30,713 bases of DNA from Rhodospirillaceae bacterium (GTDB taxonomy: Bacteria > Pseudomonadota > Alphaproteobacteria > UBA7985), in the NCBI GenBank assembly GCA_002700865.1, contig PAFB01000090.1:1-30713 (forward strand). Reading direction: 5' to 3'. The notes under the pieces are model-generated. The model did no database searches and was not told the DNA's origin. It saw only the letters and a list, made by a program, of their open reading frames with translations. The first letter of the stretch is position 1. Each line of letters begins with the position of its first letter. Positions 14,687 through 24,107 of the stretch are shown in pieces. The position numbers and the translations under genes are program-made.

Positions 14687-14805
14687 AGCTCACCCCTTGC
14701 CACAGGCGTCGGCTATTCTCAACTGCGAGCGGCCATGCGCCACTCGCCTGTTGTCCAGAGATAAGGGGGTTTTGCGCTTGAGTCCGGTCCAAAAGTCGCG
14801 CGCGC

Positions 14806-14830
14806 AGGCGGCCTCAAGCTGGGGCCGCCT
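14806..14830 (-). terminator. Hairpin downstream of the IalB-family gene
   Basis: AGGCGGCC (14806-14813) and GGCCGCCT (14823-14830) form a perfect eight-base G+C-rich stem with a nine-base loop, 27 bases after the IalB-family stop. A short T-stretch occurs only about 10 bases beyond on the minus strand, so it is at best a weak intrinsic terminator. Confidence 0.35.
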
Positions 14831-14857
14831 TGGACTGTTGCAATCGATACCGGTTGA

Positions 14858-15370
14858 TCAGAGACCGCAGGCTTCGGTGATTTTGTTGAATGCCTTAGTG
14901 AAGCCGCGCAGAGAGAATACGTCTTTGATGTTGTTCCCGCGCGAGGAACGACTGTCGACTGAGATTGTCAGGCCGCGCTTCATCGCGCTGATCAGCGTAC
15001 CATCGTCGTTTGGATGACCCCACGCGGTTTCGCCGCCCTTGGTGAACAAGGCGAAGCGCTGGTTGCCGATTGCGGCAATGGGTTCGTTGTTGGCTTGGAA
15101 CGGGAAACCAGCCTCAAACGAAACCACGTTTTTCTCAACCCCAGGACGATGCGCGATCAGCAGCCAGATCGGGTCGCGACGCAGGCCGTCAGGGTTGGAG
15201 GATTGCGGCTGCGTCGCCATGAAGCAAACCACCTGACCGGTGGTTTCAACGACACGGTAAGCGCGCCAGTCTGTATATGTGCCCAGATTTTCCGGTACCT
15301 GCGCCGAAGCGTTAGCGCTCAGGGAGAAGAGCGCAATCATGGAAACAAGCCAGAAACGCATGGTCTTCAT
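14858..15370 (-). CDS. Invasion-associated locus B (IalB) family protein
   Basis: A secreted or periplasmic protein of 170 residues. The signal peptide MKTMRFWLVSMIALFSLSANASA has a probable cleavage at ASA-QV. The mature part shows the IalB-family pattern: YTDWRAYRVVETTGQVVCFMATQP with one conserved Cys, a mid-part GVEKNVVSFEAGFPF, and the C-terminal ITEACGL with a second Cys, possibly a disulfide partner. The family was named in Bartonella but is widespread in free-living alphaproteobacteria, where the role is unknown; the name does not imply pathogenicity. Start 15370 is chosen because it begins the signal peptide; a start at 15403 adds non-hydrophobic residues. It lies downstream of the bactofilin gene, separated by a nested inverted repeat. 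Confidence 0.85.
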   Translation of the reverse strand: MKTMRFWLVSMIALFSLSANASAQVPENLGTYTDWRAYRVVETTGQVVCFMATQPQSSNPDGLRRDPIWLLIAHRPGVEKNVVSFEAGFPFQANNEPIAAIGNQRFALFTKGGETAWGHPNDDGTLISAMKRGLTISVDSRSSRGNNIKDVFSLRGFTKAFNKITEACGL

Positions 15371-15434
15371 TGATTTAATTCCCGCGTCGTTCAATAGCCC
15401 CACTAACGTGGAACTCTTTTGTTGTTCAATTTTT

Positions 15435-15485
15435 AGGGTCGGTTTGCGTCAAAAACAGGGCCAAAATCCCATTTTTACCGACCCT
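15435..15485 (-). repeat. Nested inverted repeat between bactofilin and IalB-family genes
   Basis: The outer arms AGGGTCGGT (15435-15443) and ACCGACCCT (15477-15485) are perfect over nine bases. Inside lie AAAAA (15451-15455) facing TTTTT (15472-15476) and GGG (15458-15460) facing CCC (15468-15470). It starts 18 bases after the bactofilin stop. No T-run follows on the minus strand. It may be a 3' end or processing structure for bactofilin mRNA, or part of the ialB-family leader. Confidence 0.5.
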
Positions 15486-15503
15486 CGGATCAAATTATGG
15501 CAA

Positions 15504-16196
15504 TTAGCTTTCGCTGCCACGCGACGCAGGCGCTCGCGCAGGGGTGCCGGCGATGGCGACGTCCCCGGTCATGGTCCCGCCACGCTCGACTTCGAGTTCG
15601 CCGAAGCGCACAGTTCCGATGATGCGCCCGGTTGATGCCAGCGTTAGCAAGCCTTCGACGGTCAGATCACCTTCGAAGTGCCCGGCGATCTGGGCTGAGT
15701 CGACCACGGCGGTCCCGGTGAAATAGCCACCCGAGGCGACTTCCAGCGCGCGGCTGTCCATCAGAGAGGCTTCAACCGAGCCTTCGACAACCAATCGCTC
15801 ACAGGACGTGATCTCGCCCTTCATTTTGATTTCGCGACCGACAATAAGCTTTCCGGATTCCTGCATGGCGTTCTGTACACCTCTTCCTTGTTGAACGGCG
15901 GGGCGGGGTGCCGGGTTTTGAACCGTGGCGCCACCCACGCCGTCGGCAACACCGGGACGACGCTCAGCGCTGCGCGCTGGTGCCACGGTTGCGGCGCGCG
16001 GTGTTGGCGCGGCGGCAGGCGTCGCGGCAGCAGCAGCGGCTGCTGCGGTGCCGGGGGTTGGAACGGTTGCGCGTGGAGCGACGGCAGGACCGGCTGCGGG
16101 CGCAGAGCGCGGCGCCGGTGCGGCTGTCGCTTCCTTTACGCCAGCGGTAGCGTCATCCGTACCGTCAGGACCGTCTTTTTTTGTCTTGGAAAACAT
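15504..16196 (-). CDS. Bactofilin family polymer-forming cytoskeletal protein
   Basis: A bactofilin of 230 residues; bactofilins self-assemble into filaments that scaffold cell-wall or polar functions. The C-terminal beta-helix core (about 110-215) is typical: GKLIVGREIKMKGEITSCERLVVEGSVEA as separate visible blocks (LIVGREIKMKGEI, RLVVEGSVEASL), SAQIAGHFEGDLTVEGLLTL, and GRIIGTVRFGELEVERGG. The N-terminal half (about 1-105) is disordered, rich in Ala, Pro and Arg, with a run of eight alanines encoded within a CAG/CTG-type repeat. The start at 16196 has GGGAGG 12-13 bases upstream. It lies between maeB (138 nt upstream) and the IalB-family gene on the same strand. Confidence 0.93.
   Translation of the reverse strand: MFSKTKKDGPDGTDDATAGVKEATAAPAPRSAPAAGPAVAPRATVPTPGTAAAAAAAATPAAAPTPRAATVAPARSAERRPGVADGVGGATVQNPAPRPAVQQGRGVQNAMQESGKLIVGREIKMKGEITSCERLVVEGSVEASLMDSRALEVASGGYFTGTAVVDSAQIAGHFEGDLTVEGLLTLASTGRIIGTVRFGELEVERGGTMTGDVAIAGTPARAPASRGSES
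16027..16046. repeat. CAG/CTG-type inverted repeat in the bactofilin poly-alanine tract
   Basis: GCAGCAGC (16027-16034) and GCTGCTGC (16039-16046) are perfect inverted arms around AGCG, coding for alanines. This is a triplet-repeat hairpin within the coding sequence. Confidence 0.6.
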
Positions 16197-16334
16197 GGGC
16201 CAAGCGACCTCCCAAATTCAAACAGGCTGAAAACGCGGCGAAAATCCGCCTTCCTTATGCGCCGTTTTACGTGCAAATCGAGCTAAAACCAAGCTCTTAT
16301 GCACCGATGATCGAGAGAATCTTAGCAATTCGCC

Positions 16335-18602
16335 TTATTTACGGGCGCCCTCGATTGCCGCAAACACGGCTGCATTCAGCACGTCGGAAACCTTGGCGTT
16401 CATAGATGTTATTTGTACGGCATGATTAAGGCCCTGCAGAACCGGCCCGATCACCGTGCCGTCTGCGAATTCTGTCAGCAGTTTTTGGCTGATGTTGGCG
16501 GCGTGCAGGCTGGGCATGATCAGGACGTTGGCAGGCCCGGTCAGACGGCAGAAGGGGTAGGTGGATTTGATCAGGTCGTAGTCCAGCGCGACGTTGACCT
16601 GCATCTCCCCGTCAAACTCAAAATCGACCTTGCGCTCTTCGAGCTCTTGAACCGCGTCGCGGACAGCTTTGGTGGCCTGTCGCTCGGGCTGGCCGAAGTT
16701 GGAAAAGCTGAGCACGGCAACGCGCGGCTCAAACCCCAGCGCGCGCGCGGTGGCAGCGGTCTGGATGGCGATATCGGCCAGTGATTTCCCATCTGGGTTT
16801 TCCGCGACCGACGTATCGGCGAGGAATACTGTCTGACCGCGGCGAATGAACATGGCGTGGGTCATGATGCGCTGGTTTTCAGCCGGATCAACGACTTTCA
16901 ACACGTCCTCAAAGCACGACCCAAAGGCCCGCGTCAGTCCTGTCACCATGGCATCGGCCTGGCCTGAAGCGACCATGGAGGCGGCGTAGACATTGCGGTC
17001 CTGGTGGATCAGGCGCTGGCAGTCGCGGCGCAAATACCCCTTTCGATTGAGCCGGGCGTAGAGCATGTCCACCAACTCCGGGTTGTCCTCCCGCCGCTGG
17101 CCGGCGTTGCGAATTTCCAGCATGCTCGGCGCGATGCCCATATCGGCGAGCGATGCTTCGATATCTTCCTGCCGCCCTACGAGGATCGGGCGCCCCAGAT
17201 CACCGTTCTTAACAGCCAGTGCCGCGCGGATGGCGCGCGGATCTTCGCCCTCGGCGAACACCACCCGCTGACCCTTGCCGCGCGCGCGGTCGTAGACGCG
17301 TTGCAGGCGGTCATAGGTTGGATCGAGGCGGCCTTTGAGCTCTTCGGTGTAAGCGTCCAAGTCGATGATCGGACGCCGCGCCACACCGGTCGCCATCGCG
17401 GCATTGGCCACGGCCTGCGGGACGGCGACAATCAGGCGGGGGTCAAAGGGCGCTGGGATCAGATACTCAGGCCCAAACTTCAGCTTGCGGCCATAGGCTT
17501 CACCGACTTCATCGGGCACGTCTTCCCGAGCCAGTTCAGCCAGCGCGTTCACAGCGGCAATTTTCATCTCGTCGTTGATTGCCCGCGCCCGCACATCCAG
17601 CGCCCCGCGGAAGATGTAGGGGAAGCCCAGCACGTTGTTGACTTGATTGGGGTAGTCAGACCGGCCCGTTGCCATAATCGCGTCGTCACGCACTTCATGC
17701 ACCAACTCCGGCTTGATCTCCGGGTCCGGGTTGGCCATGGCAAAGATGATTGGCCGGGGTGCCATGGAGGCAACCATCTCCTGGCTGATCGCGTCTTTGA
17801 CAGACAGACCAAAGAACACGTCTGCGCCGTCCATGGCTTCTTCGAGTGTCCGCAGGTCGGTTTCGACCGCGTGCATCGACTTCCACTGGTTCATGCCGTC
17901 GGTCCGCCCCCGGTAAATCACCCCGCGGCTGTCACACATGACGGCATTCTCGTTGGGCATACCCATCGATTTCAGCAGCGACAGAGTCGCAATCGCAGCA
18001 GCGCCCGCGCCGTTGACCACCATGCGAATGTCCGCCAGCGAACGACCGGTGATGCGCAGGGCATTGACTAGGCCGGCCGCCGCGATAATCGCGGTGCCGT
18101 GCTGGTCATCGTGCATGACGGGAATATCGCAGCGCTCGCGCAGACGCTCTTCGATGATAAAGCTTTCAGGCGCCTTGATGTCTTCGAGGTTGATGCCGCC
18201 AAACGTCGGGGCCAGCAATTCGACCGCGTCGCAGAAGCGGTCCACGTCTTCGGTGTCGAGTTCGAGGTCGATGCCGTCAATATCAGCAAAGCGCTTAAAG
18301 AGAACTGCCTTGCCCTCCATCACGGGTTTTGAAGCCAGCGCGCCGAGGTTTCCAAGGCCCAAAACAGCGGTTCCGTTGGTTATCACTGCAACCGTGTTCG
18401 ACTTGGCCGTATAGTCGTAGGCCGAATCTTCGTTTTCGGCGATGCGTAAACAGGGGTAGGCAACGCCGGGCGAGTAGGCCAGAGATAGGTCTCGCTGTGT
18501 TGCCAGAGGCTTGGTAGCAGTAACTTCGAGTTTGCCGGGTCGTCCGCTGGAATGGAGCAGAAGGGCTTCTCGTTCCGTAATGCGGTTTACGTCCTGGCTC
18601 AT
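16335..18602 (-). CDS. maeB: NADP-dependent malic enzyme fused to a phosphotransacetylase domain
   Basis: A MaeB-type malic enzyme of 755 residues, decarboxylating malate to pyruvate with NADP+. The N-terminal malic enzyme domains show LAYSPGVAYPC (Tyr43), GTAVLGLGNLGALASKPVMEGKAVLFK (Lys98, seen as GLGNLGALASKPVMEGK), HDDQHGTAI, and the NAD(P)-binding segment VNGAGAAAIA. From about residue 430 to the end there is a phosphate acetyltransferase-like domain (VVFAEGEDPRAIRA, MVTGLTRAF, DGEMQVNVALD, NVLIMPSLHAANI). In this family that domain is usually regulatory (acetyl-CoA response) rather than catalytic. AAGGGGGG precedes the ATG. It diverges from mutS across only 53 bp. Confidence 0.97.
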   Translation of the reverse strand: MSQDVNRITEREALLLHSSGRPGKLEVTATKPLATQRDLSLAYSPGVAYPCLRIAENEDSAYDYTAKSNTVAVITNGTAVLGLGNLGALASKPVMEGKAVLFKRFADIDGIDLELDTEDVDRFCDAVELLAPTFGGINLEDIKAPESFIIEERLRERCDIPVMHDDQHGTAIIAAAGLVNALRITGRSLADIRMVVNGAGAAAIATLSLLKSMGMPNENAVMCDSRGVIYRGRTDGMNQWKSMHAVETDLRTLEEAMDGADVFFGLSVKDAISQEMVASMAPRPIIFAMANPDPEIKPELVHEVRDDAIMATGRSDYPNQVNNVLGFPYIFRGALDVRARAINDEMKIAAVNALAELAREDVPDEVGEAYGRKLKFGPEYLIPAPFDPRLIVAVPQAVANAAMATGVARRPIIDLDAYTEELKGRLDPTYDRLQRVYDRARGKGQRVVFAEGEDPRAIRAALAVKNGDLGRPILVGRQEDIEASLADMGIAPSMLEIRNAGQRREDNPELVDMLYARLNRKGYLRRDCQRLIHQDRNVYAASMVASGQADAMVTGLTRAFGSCFEDVLKVVDPAENQRIMTHAMFIRRGQTVFLADTSVAENPDGKSLADIAIQTAATARALGFEPRVAVLSFSNFGQPERQATKAVRDAVQELEERKVDFEFDGEMQVNVALDYDLIKSTYPFCRLTGPANVLIMPSLHAANISQKLLTEFADGTVIGPVLQGLNHAVQITSMNAKVSDVLNAAVFAAIEGARK

Positions 18603-18655
18603 GTTGAACCCCCCTTCTTACCCAACGTCTAGATCATGGTTAGCGGTACTACCTG

Positions 18656-21406
18656 ATGAAGCGAGAAAGAAATGACCAAGTCGTAACAGAGTCAACCACC
18701 GCCGAACGAAGGGCAGGGGCTTCACCAATGATGATCCAGTATCTGGACATCAAAAGCGAGCACCCTGACTGCCTGCTGTTTTACCGGATGGGCGATTTCT
18801 ATGAGTTGTTCTTTGAAGACGCGGAAAAGGCTGCTGCAGCACTGGACATTGTGCTCACCAAGCGCGGCACGCACGGTAACGAACCCATTCCCATGGCCGG
18901 TGTGCCGCATCATGCGGCTGAAAACTATCTCTCACGGCTGATCCGGGCGGGCTTTAAAGTTGCGATTGCGGAGCAGACAGAAGACCCCGCAGAAGCCAAA
19001 AAGCGGGGGTCAAAGTCAGTTGTGCAGCGCGCCGTCGTGCGCATCGTCACCCCTGGCACCTTGACCGAAGATGCTGTCCTGCCGTCGGGGTCGCACAACT
19101 ATCTTGCTGCTGTTGCAAAAGTCGCCGGCGGGTTGTCGCTGTCGTGGCTGGACATGTCCACGGGTGAGTTTTGCGTGCAATCGGTCAAAGACGATCTTGC
19201 GCTGGCTCAGGCGCTCGACGTGATCAGCCCCGCTGAGATCGTCTTTCCAGAATCGGCATACGAGGAACCGGCCTTGCTGCAAGCTCTGACCGGGACCGAG
19301 GCCGCTCAGACCCCCCTGCCAAAGGTGCGCTTTGACAGCACCAACGCTAACGAGCGCCTGTGCAAGGCCTTTGGTGTTGCCAATCTTGACGCCTTCGGGG
19401 ACTTCAGCCGGGCGGAGGTATCAGCGGCCGGGGCGGTCGCCGATTATGTTTTCCTGACACAAAAAGGCGCCATGCCGCGCCTGCGCCCGCTGCGGCAGGT
19501 GCAGAGCAACTGGTCGCTGGACATCGACCCGGCCTCGCGCCGCAATCTCGAACTTTTCACCACGCAGAGCGGGCAGGCCAAAGGCAGTCTGTTTTCTTTG
19601 ATCAACCGCACGCTGACATCGGCCGGTTCGCGTCGGCTGCGCGATTGGCTGGCGCTGCCGTTTGCGCAGGTAGGGCCGATTGAAGACCGGTTGAGCGCGG
19701 TTGACGCGTTGGTCGCCGATGCGGGCCTGCGGGCGGATCTGCGCGACGCCTTGCGGCAAGTGCCGGACATGGAGCGCGCCCTGACCCGCTTGTCGTTGGG
19801 GCGCGGCGGGCCGCGGGACGTGCAGGCGATCCTGACCGGCCTGACGGGAACCCAGCACGTGGCCGACCGGATGGTCCAGAGCTTGAGCCAGCGCTTGTTG
19901 CCGCCTTTGCTCGACGAGTGTCTGGCTGATCTGAGCCAGCCTGACGCCCTGTTCCCCGATCTGCACGCGGCGCTGGTCGACGACCCACCGACGCTGGCAC
20001 GCGATGGCGGCTTTATCGCGCCCGGATACGAGCCCGAACTCGACCGCTTGCGCCGCCTGCGCGATGATGCACGCGGGTTGATTGCGGGCTTGCAGGCAAA
20101 ATATGCCGAGCAAACCGGCGTACAGACGCTGAAAATCAAGCATAACAACATGCTCGGCTACTTCATCGACGTCTCGGCGGTGAATGCTGACAAGATGCCC
20201 CACGGGCCGGACAGCGATTTCATTCACCGCCAGACGCTGGCCAACGCTGTGCGGTTCACGACCGTTGAGCTGAATGAGCTGGAAGGCGAAATCCGGTCAG
20301 CAGCAGACAAGGCGCTGGGTCTGGAGTTGGACCTCTATGCGCGGATGGTCGCCGACATGCTTGCGCAGACCGCTGATCTGGACCGGCTGACGGCTGCCAT
20401 GGCCACCCTCGATGCCTTGGCGGCGCTGGCTGAACTGGCGGCCCAGCACGGCTGGACCCGTCCGCGCTTCGTCGAAGATATAGCGACCTTGCGGGTTGCC
20501 GGCGGGCGGCATCCCGTGGTCGAACAAGCCCTGCGCGCCGCCGATGGTGAAGCCTTTATCGCCAATGATTGCACGCTGCACAGCGACGATCGCCTGTGGC
20601 TGCTGACCGGGCCGAATATGGCGGGTAAATCGACCTTTTTGCGGCAAAACGCCTTGCTGGTGGTGCTGGCGCAAATGGGGTCGTTTGTTCCGGCGCAAGC
20701 GCTGGAACTCAGCCCTGTTGACCGCCTGTTTTGCCGGGTTGGGGCGTCGGATGATCTGGCGCGGGGGCGGTCCACCTTTATGGTTGAGATGATCGAAACC
20801 GCCGCGATTCTCAATCAGGGCACGCAGCATTCCTTTGTTATCCTCGACGAAATCGGGCGCGGCACCTCGACCTTCGACGGGCTTTCGATTGCCTGGGCGA
20901 CAGTCGAGCATCTGGTGACCCGTCTGGGCTGCCGGTGCCTGTTTGCCACGCACTACCACGAGCTGACGGCCCTCGCCGACCAGATCAACGCCGTGAGCTG
21001 CCATCGTATGGCGATCAAGGAGTGGGAGGACAGCATCGTATTCCTGCATCAAGTCGTCACCGGGGCTTCAGACCGTTCCTACGGCATTCAAGTCGCCAAG
21101 CTTGCCGGTTTGCCCAACGCGGTGGTTGAGCGTGCTTTTGCTGTGCTGCAAGCGCTGGAGGAGACGGATGTCAAAGGCGCGCGGGCCGAAGCGCTGGGTT
21201 TGGATTTACCGCTGTTTGCGGCCATGTCCCCGCCCCCGCCCGCACACGCGCCTGCCGATACACCGAACGGGGCCGGGCCTGCGCCCAAAGGGTGGGCTGA
21301 GCTGGTTGACGCGGTGGCGGCACTCGATCCTGACGACATGACCCCAAAAGAAGCCATGGATGCGCTCTATGCCTTGCGCGCCCTGCATCGGTCTGAGGTA
21401 AACTAG
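18656..21406 (+). CDS. mutS: DNA mismatch repair protein MutS
   Basis: Mismatch-recognition ATPase, 916 residues. The mismatch-binding Phe-x-Glu is in YRMGDFYELFF (Phe48, Glu50). The clamp and lever region fills the middle. The ATPase has Walker A GPNMAGKST (about 651-659), Walker B VILDEIGRGTSTFDGLS, and ATHYHELT. The ATG at 18656 lacks a ribosome site. An alternative ATG at 18728 has AGGGG eight bases upstream, but it would remove the SP preceding MMIQYLDIKSEHPD that matches the conserved TPMM start of the family, so I keep 18656. glnD begins four bases after the stop. The mutS-glnD-murJ-trpS order is familiar from Rhodospirillales-like genomes. Confidence 0.98.
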   Translation: MKRERNDQVVTESTTAERRAGASPMMIQYLDIKSEHPDCLLFYRMGDFYELFFEDAEKAAAALDIVLTKRGTHGNEPIPMAGVPHHAAENYLSRLIRAGFKVAIAEQTEDPAEAKKRGSKSVVQRAVVRIVTPGTLTEDAVLPSGSHNYLAAVAKVAGGLSLSWLDMSTGEFCVQSVKDDLALAQALDVISPAEIVFPESAYEEPALLQALTGTEAAQTPLPKVRFDSTNANERLCKAFGVANLDAFGDFSRAEVSAAGAVADYVFLTQKGAMPRLRPLRQVQSNWSLDIDPASRRNLELFTTQSGQAKGSLFSLINRTLTSAGSRRLRDWLALPFAQVGPIEDRLSAVDALVADAGLRADLRDALRQVPDMERALTRLSLGRGGPRDVQAILTGLTGTQHVADRMVQSLSQRLLPPLLDECLADLSQPDALFPDLHAALVDDPPTLARDGGFIAPGYEPELDRLRRLRDDARGLIAGLQAKYAEQTGVQTLKIKHNNMLGYFIDVSAVNADKMPHGPDSDFIHRQTLANAVRFTTVELNELEGEIRSAADKALGLELDLYARMVADMLAQTADLDRLTAAMATLDALAALAELAAQHGWTRPRFVEDIATLRVAGGRHPVVEQALRAADGEAFIANDCTLHSDDRLWLLTGPNMAGKSTFLRQNALLVVLAQMGSFVPAQALELSPVDRLFCRVGASDDLARGRSTFMVEMIETAAILNQGTQHSFVILDEIGRGTSTFDGLSIAWATVEHLVTRLGCRCLFATHYHELTALADQINAVSCHRMAIKEWEDSIVFLHQVVTGASDRSYGIQVAKLAGLPNAVVERAFAVLQALEETDVKGARAEALGLDLPLFAAMSPPPPAHAPADTPNGAGPAPKGWAELVDAVAALDPDDMTPKEAMDALYALRALHRSEVN

Positions 21407-21410
21407 CCCT

Positions 21411-24107
21411 ATGATTCTTGCCGATATGAACCCGCCGTGCCTGCCAGAGTTGGGCGACGGCGATCTCTTCACCGCTGACCGTCCCCGGCTGATCGAGCAG
21501 ATCCGCGCGGAGCGGCAGCGCGTGTTGGAGCAGCTCGGCGCGCGCCTTGCGGCGGGGGAGGATACGGGTTGGACGGCGGCTGCGCGGCTTGCGCACTGGA
21601 CCGATGTTCTGATCACAGCGGTGTTTGAGCAAATCCAGACCGCCAAGCCCGAAAGCCAGCGAACACCGATCGCGCTTGTCGGGCTGGGCGGCTATGGTCG
21701 CGGGCAGTTGGCACCGCATTCGGATATCGACCTGCTGTTTCTGACGCAGAACGCCATCAGCGATGATGTGGCGGGCGCGGTCGAGGCGCTGCTGTACGTG
21801 CTTTGGGATGCCGGGTTCAAGGTCGGGCACGCGGTGCGCTCTATGAGCCAGTGTATGACTGAAGCCAACGATGATGTTCGCACGCTGACGTCGATGATCG
21901 AAAACCGCCTGATCACCGGCGATGTTGGCCTGTCCTCACGGCTGAATGACAAGATCGCTCGCCTGCTCCGCGGAGGAGGCCGCAGCCGCCGGTTCACGGA
22001 CGAAAAAATGCAGGAGCAGCGCAACCGTTACCGCCAGCCGGGTAACAGCCGCTACGCGCTGGAGCCGCACGTCAAGGAGGGTATTGGCGGCTTGCGTGAC
22101 CTGCACATGCTGTATTGGATCACCCAGGCGCGCTTTGCCGGCAGTGGTCCGACGCTGCTGCACGAACAGGGTTTGCTGACCGCCGGACAGGCCGAGCGGA
22201 TGCGTACGGCGGAGACGTTCTTTTGGACTGTTCGGTTCCATTTGCATCTGCTGACCGAGCGCGGAGAAGACCGGCTGACCTTTGATCTGCAGCTCGATGT
22301 CGCCAAAGCGCTGGGCTATGCCGCACGCGGCGGACAGCAGGCGGTCGAGCGGTTCATGACGCGCTACTACAAGATGACCCGGGACGTCGGTGCGCTGTCG
22401 TATTTCGTGCTGGCCAGCGTTCTTGATGACGTTAAGGCTGAGGGCAGTCTGAGCCTGCCTAATTTCCTGATCCCACGCTCAGAGATCGATGGGTTTCGGG
22501 TGCAGAACAACCGCTTGCGTGCCGTCCGAGCCAAGCAGTTCGATGAAGCGCCGCGTGACCTGATCCGGATTTTCCGGGTGTCGCTCGATGATGGCATGGA
22601 AATCCACCCCAAGACCTTGCAAACCATCATGCAGAAAGCGCGGCTGGTCTCGGCCAGCGCGCTGCACGAGGATCCCGAGGCCAACGCCATTTTCCTTGAT
22701 ATCCTCACCCATCGGCGCAACCCGCTCGAAATCCTGCGCCTGATGAATGACACTTCGGTGCTGGGCTACCTGCTGCCGGAGTTCGGGGCTGTGGTCGGGA
22801 TGATGCAGTTCAACCGCTACCATCACTATACGGTGGACGAGCACACCTTGCGCGCCGTTGGCATCATGCATCGGATCGCGGCGGATGAGGGCGACGACGG
22901 CATGGGGCGCGCCTCGGCGGTGTTTGGTGACATTGTGCAGACCCGTGCGCTCTATGTCGCGATGCTGCTGCACGATCTGATGAAGGGTCGCGATGAGCCG
23001 CATGAGCTTCTGGGCGCGGAAATGGCGCGGCAGATGGGGCCGCGCATGGGGCTGACGGACAGCGAAACGTCCTTTGTCGCCTGGTTGATCCGCGAGCATC
23101 TGACCATGTCATCCATTGCCTTTCAGCGCGATATCGATGACCCGGCCTTGATCAAGGATTTCGCCGGTCGCGCCGGATCGCTTGAGCGCTTGCGCGGGCT
23201 GTTTGTGCTCACCGTCGCCGATATACGCGCGGTTGGGCCGGATGTCTGGAATGGCTGGAAGGGATCGCTGCTGGGACAGTTGTTTGTCGGCGCGTCCGAC
23301 GTGCTGACTCTGGGTACCGATTCGCCCCGTGAAGCCGACCGGGCGCGCGAATGTCAGGACGGCGTGGCACAGGTGCTGCGCCCCGAACTCACTGAACAGC
23401 TCGACACCCTGCGCCAGGTCGCGCCGCGCTCTTACTGGCTGGCTTATGACCCTGACACCATCAATTGCCACCTCGGCCTGATGGCCGAAACCGGTGCGAA
23501 GGATGCCAAAATCGGGGTGTCGTTCCGGCAGCACGAGGCCGAAGGCTGGACTGAAGTGTTTGTCTACGTTCTCGATCACGCGGGCATGTTCGCCGGGATC
23601 GCTGGGGCGGTTGGGGTTTGCGGCTTTGATATCGACGGGGCCAAGGCGCACACTTTGGGGAATTCGATGGTGCTGGACACCTTCGCCGTTTCCACCCACC
23701 AGGGCGAGGCTCTCGACGACAGTCAGCGGCACCGCTTGAGCGAAACGATTTTCCGCGTGGTTACGGGTGAAATGCCGCTGGGTCCGGAAATCGAAAAGCG
23801 CCTCAAGCGGCGTTCGCAGCGGATTCAGGTACTCGACCCCGACCACGCCATTGTCGTGGACAACCGTGCCTCGGATAAGTTCACCCTGCTCGAAGTCAGC
23901 GGCCCAAACCGGCCCGGAGAGCTGTACCGTATTACGCGGGCGCTGGGGGCTGACGGGCTGGCGATCCACAGTGCCAAGATCAGCTCCTACGGTCAGCGTT
24001 ATGTTGACGTGTTCTATTTGCGTGACGGACTGGGCGGGAAGATTGAAAGCACGGACCGGCTGGCGCGCGTGAAAACTCGGGTGATGGAAAGCCTGGCTGA
24101 TGGCTGA
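21411..24107 (+). CDS. glnD: Bifunctional P-II uridylyltransferase/uridylyl-removing enzyme
   Basis: GlnD, 898 residues, senses glutamine and adds or removes UMP on P-II proteins, such as the GlnK at 61-399. Domain order: nucleotidyltransferase with GGYGRGQLAPHSDIDLLFL (about 93-111), a GlnE/UTase-linker helical region with LEPHVKEGIGGLRDLHML, an HD hydrolase domain (VDEHTLRAVGIMHRI and the metal-binding LHDLMKGRDEPHELLGAEMA, His521/Asp522), and two C-terminal ACT domains (from about 714, WTEVFVYVLDHAGMFAGIAGAV; from about 822, FTLLEVSGPNRPGELYRITRAL). All catalytic motifs look intact. The start at 21411 lies four bases after mutS; a second ATG at 21426 is possible. It overlaps murJ by eight bases, implying translational coupling. 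Confidence 0.98.
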   Translation: MILADMNPPCLPELGDGDLFTADRPRLIEQIRAERQRVLEQLGARLAAGEDTGWTAAARLAHWTDVLITAVFEQIQTAKPESQRTPIALVGLGGYGRGQLAPHSDIDLLFLTQNAISDDVAGAVEALLYVLWDAGFKVGHAVRSMSQCMTEANDDVRTLTSMIENRLITGDVGLSSRLNDKIARLLRGGGRSRRFTDEKMQEQRNRYRQPGNSRYALEPHVKEGIGGLRDLHMLYWITQARFAGSGPTLLHEQGLLTAGQAERMRTAETFFWTVRFHLHLLTERGEDRLTFDLQLDVAKALGYAARGGQQAVERFMTRYYKMTRDVGALSYFVLASVLDDVKAEGSLSLPNFLIPRSEIDGFRVQNNRLRAVRAKQFDEAPRDLIRIFRVSLDDGMEIHPKTLQTIMQKARLVSASALHEDPEANAIFLDILTHRRNPLEILRLMNDTSVLGYLLPEFGAVVGMMQFNRYHHYTVDEHTLRAVGIMHRIAADEGDDGMGRASAVFGDIVQTRALYVAMLLHDLMKGRDEPHELLGAEMARQMGPRMGLTDSETSFVAWLIREHLTMSSIAFQRDIDDPALIKDFAGRAGSLERLRGLFVLTVADIRAVGPDVWNGWKGSLLGQLFVGASDVLTLGTDSPREADRARECQDGVAQVLRPELTEQLDTLRQVAPRSYWLAYDPDTINCHLGLMAETGAKDAKIGVSFRQHEAEGWTEVFVYVLDHAGMFAGIAGAVGVCGFDIDGAKAHTLGNSMVLDTFAVSTHQGEALDDSQRHRLSETIFRVVTGEMPLGPEIEKRLKRRSQRIQVLDPDHAIVVDNRASDKFTLLEVSGPNRPGELYRITRALGADGLAIHSAKISSYGQRYVDVFYLRDGLGGKIESTDRLARVKTRVMESLADG

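Noticed and set aside
14858..15370. Reading the IalB-family gene as a virulence factor.
   Set aside because: The family is widespread in free-living alphaproteobacteria, and nothing else here indicates a host-associated lifestyle.
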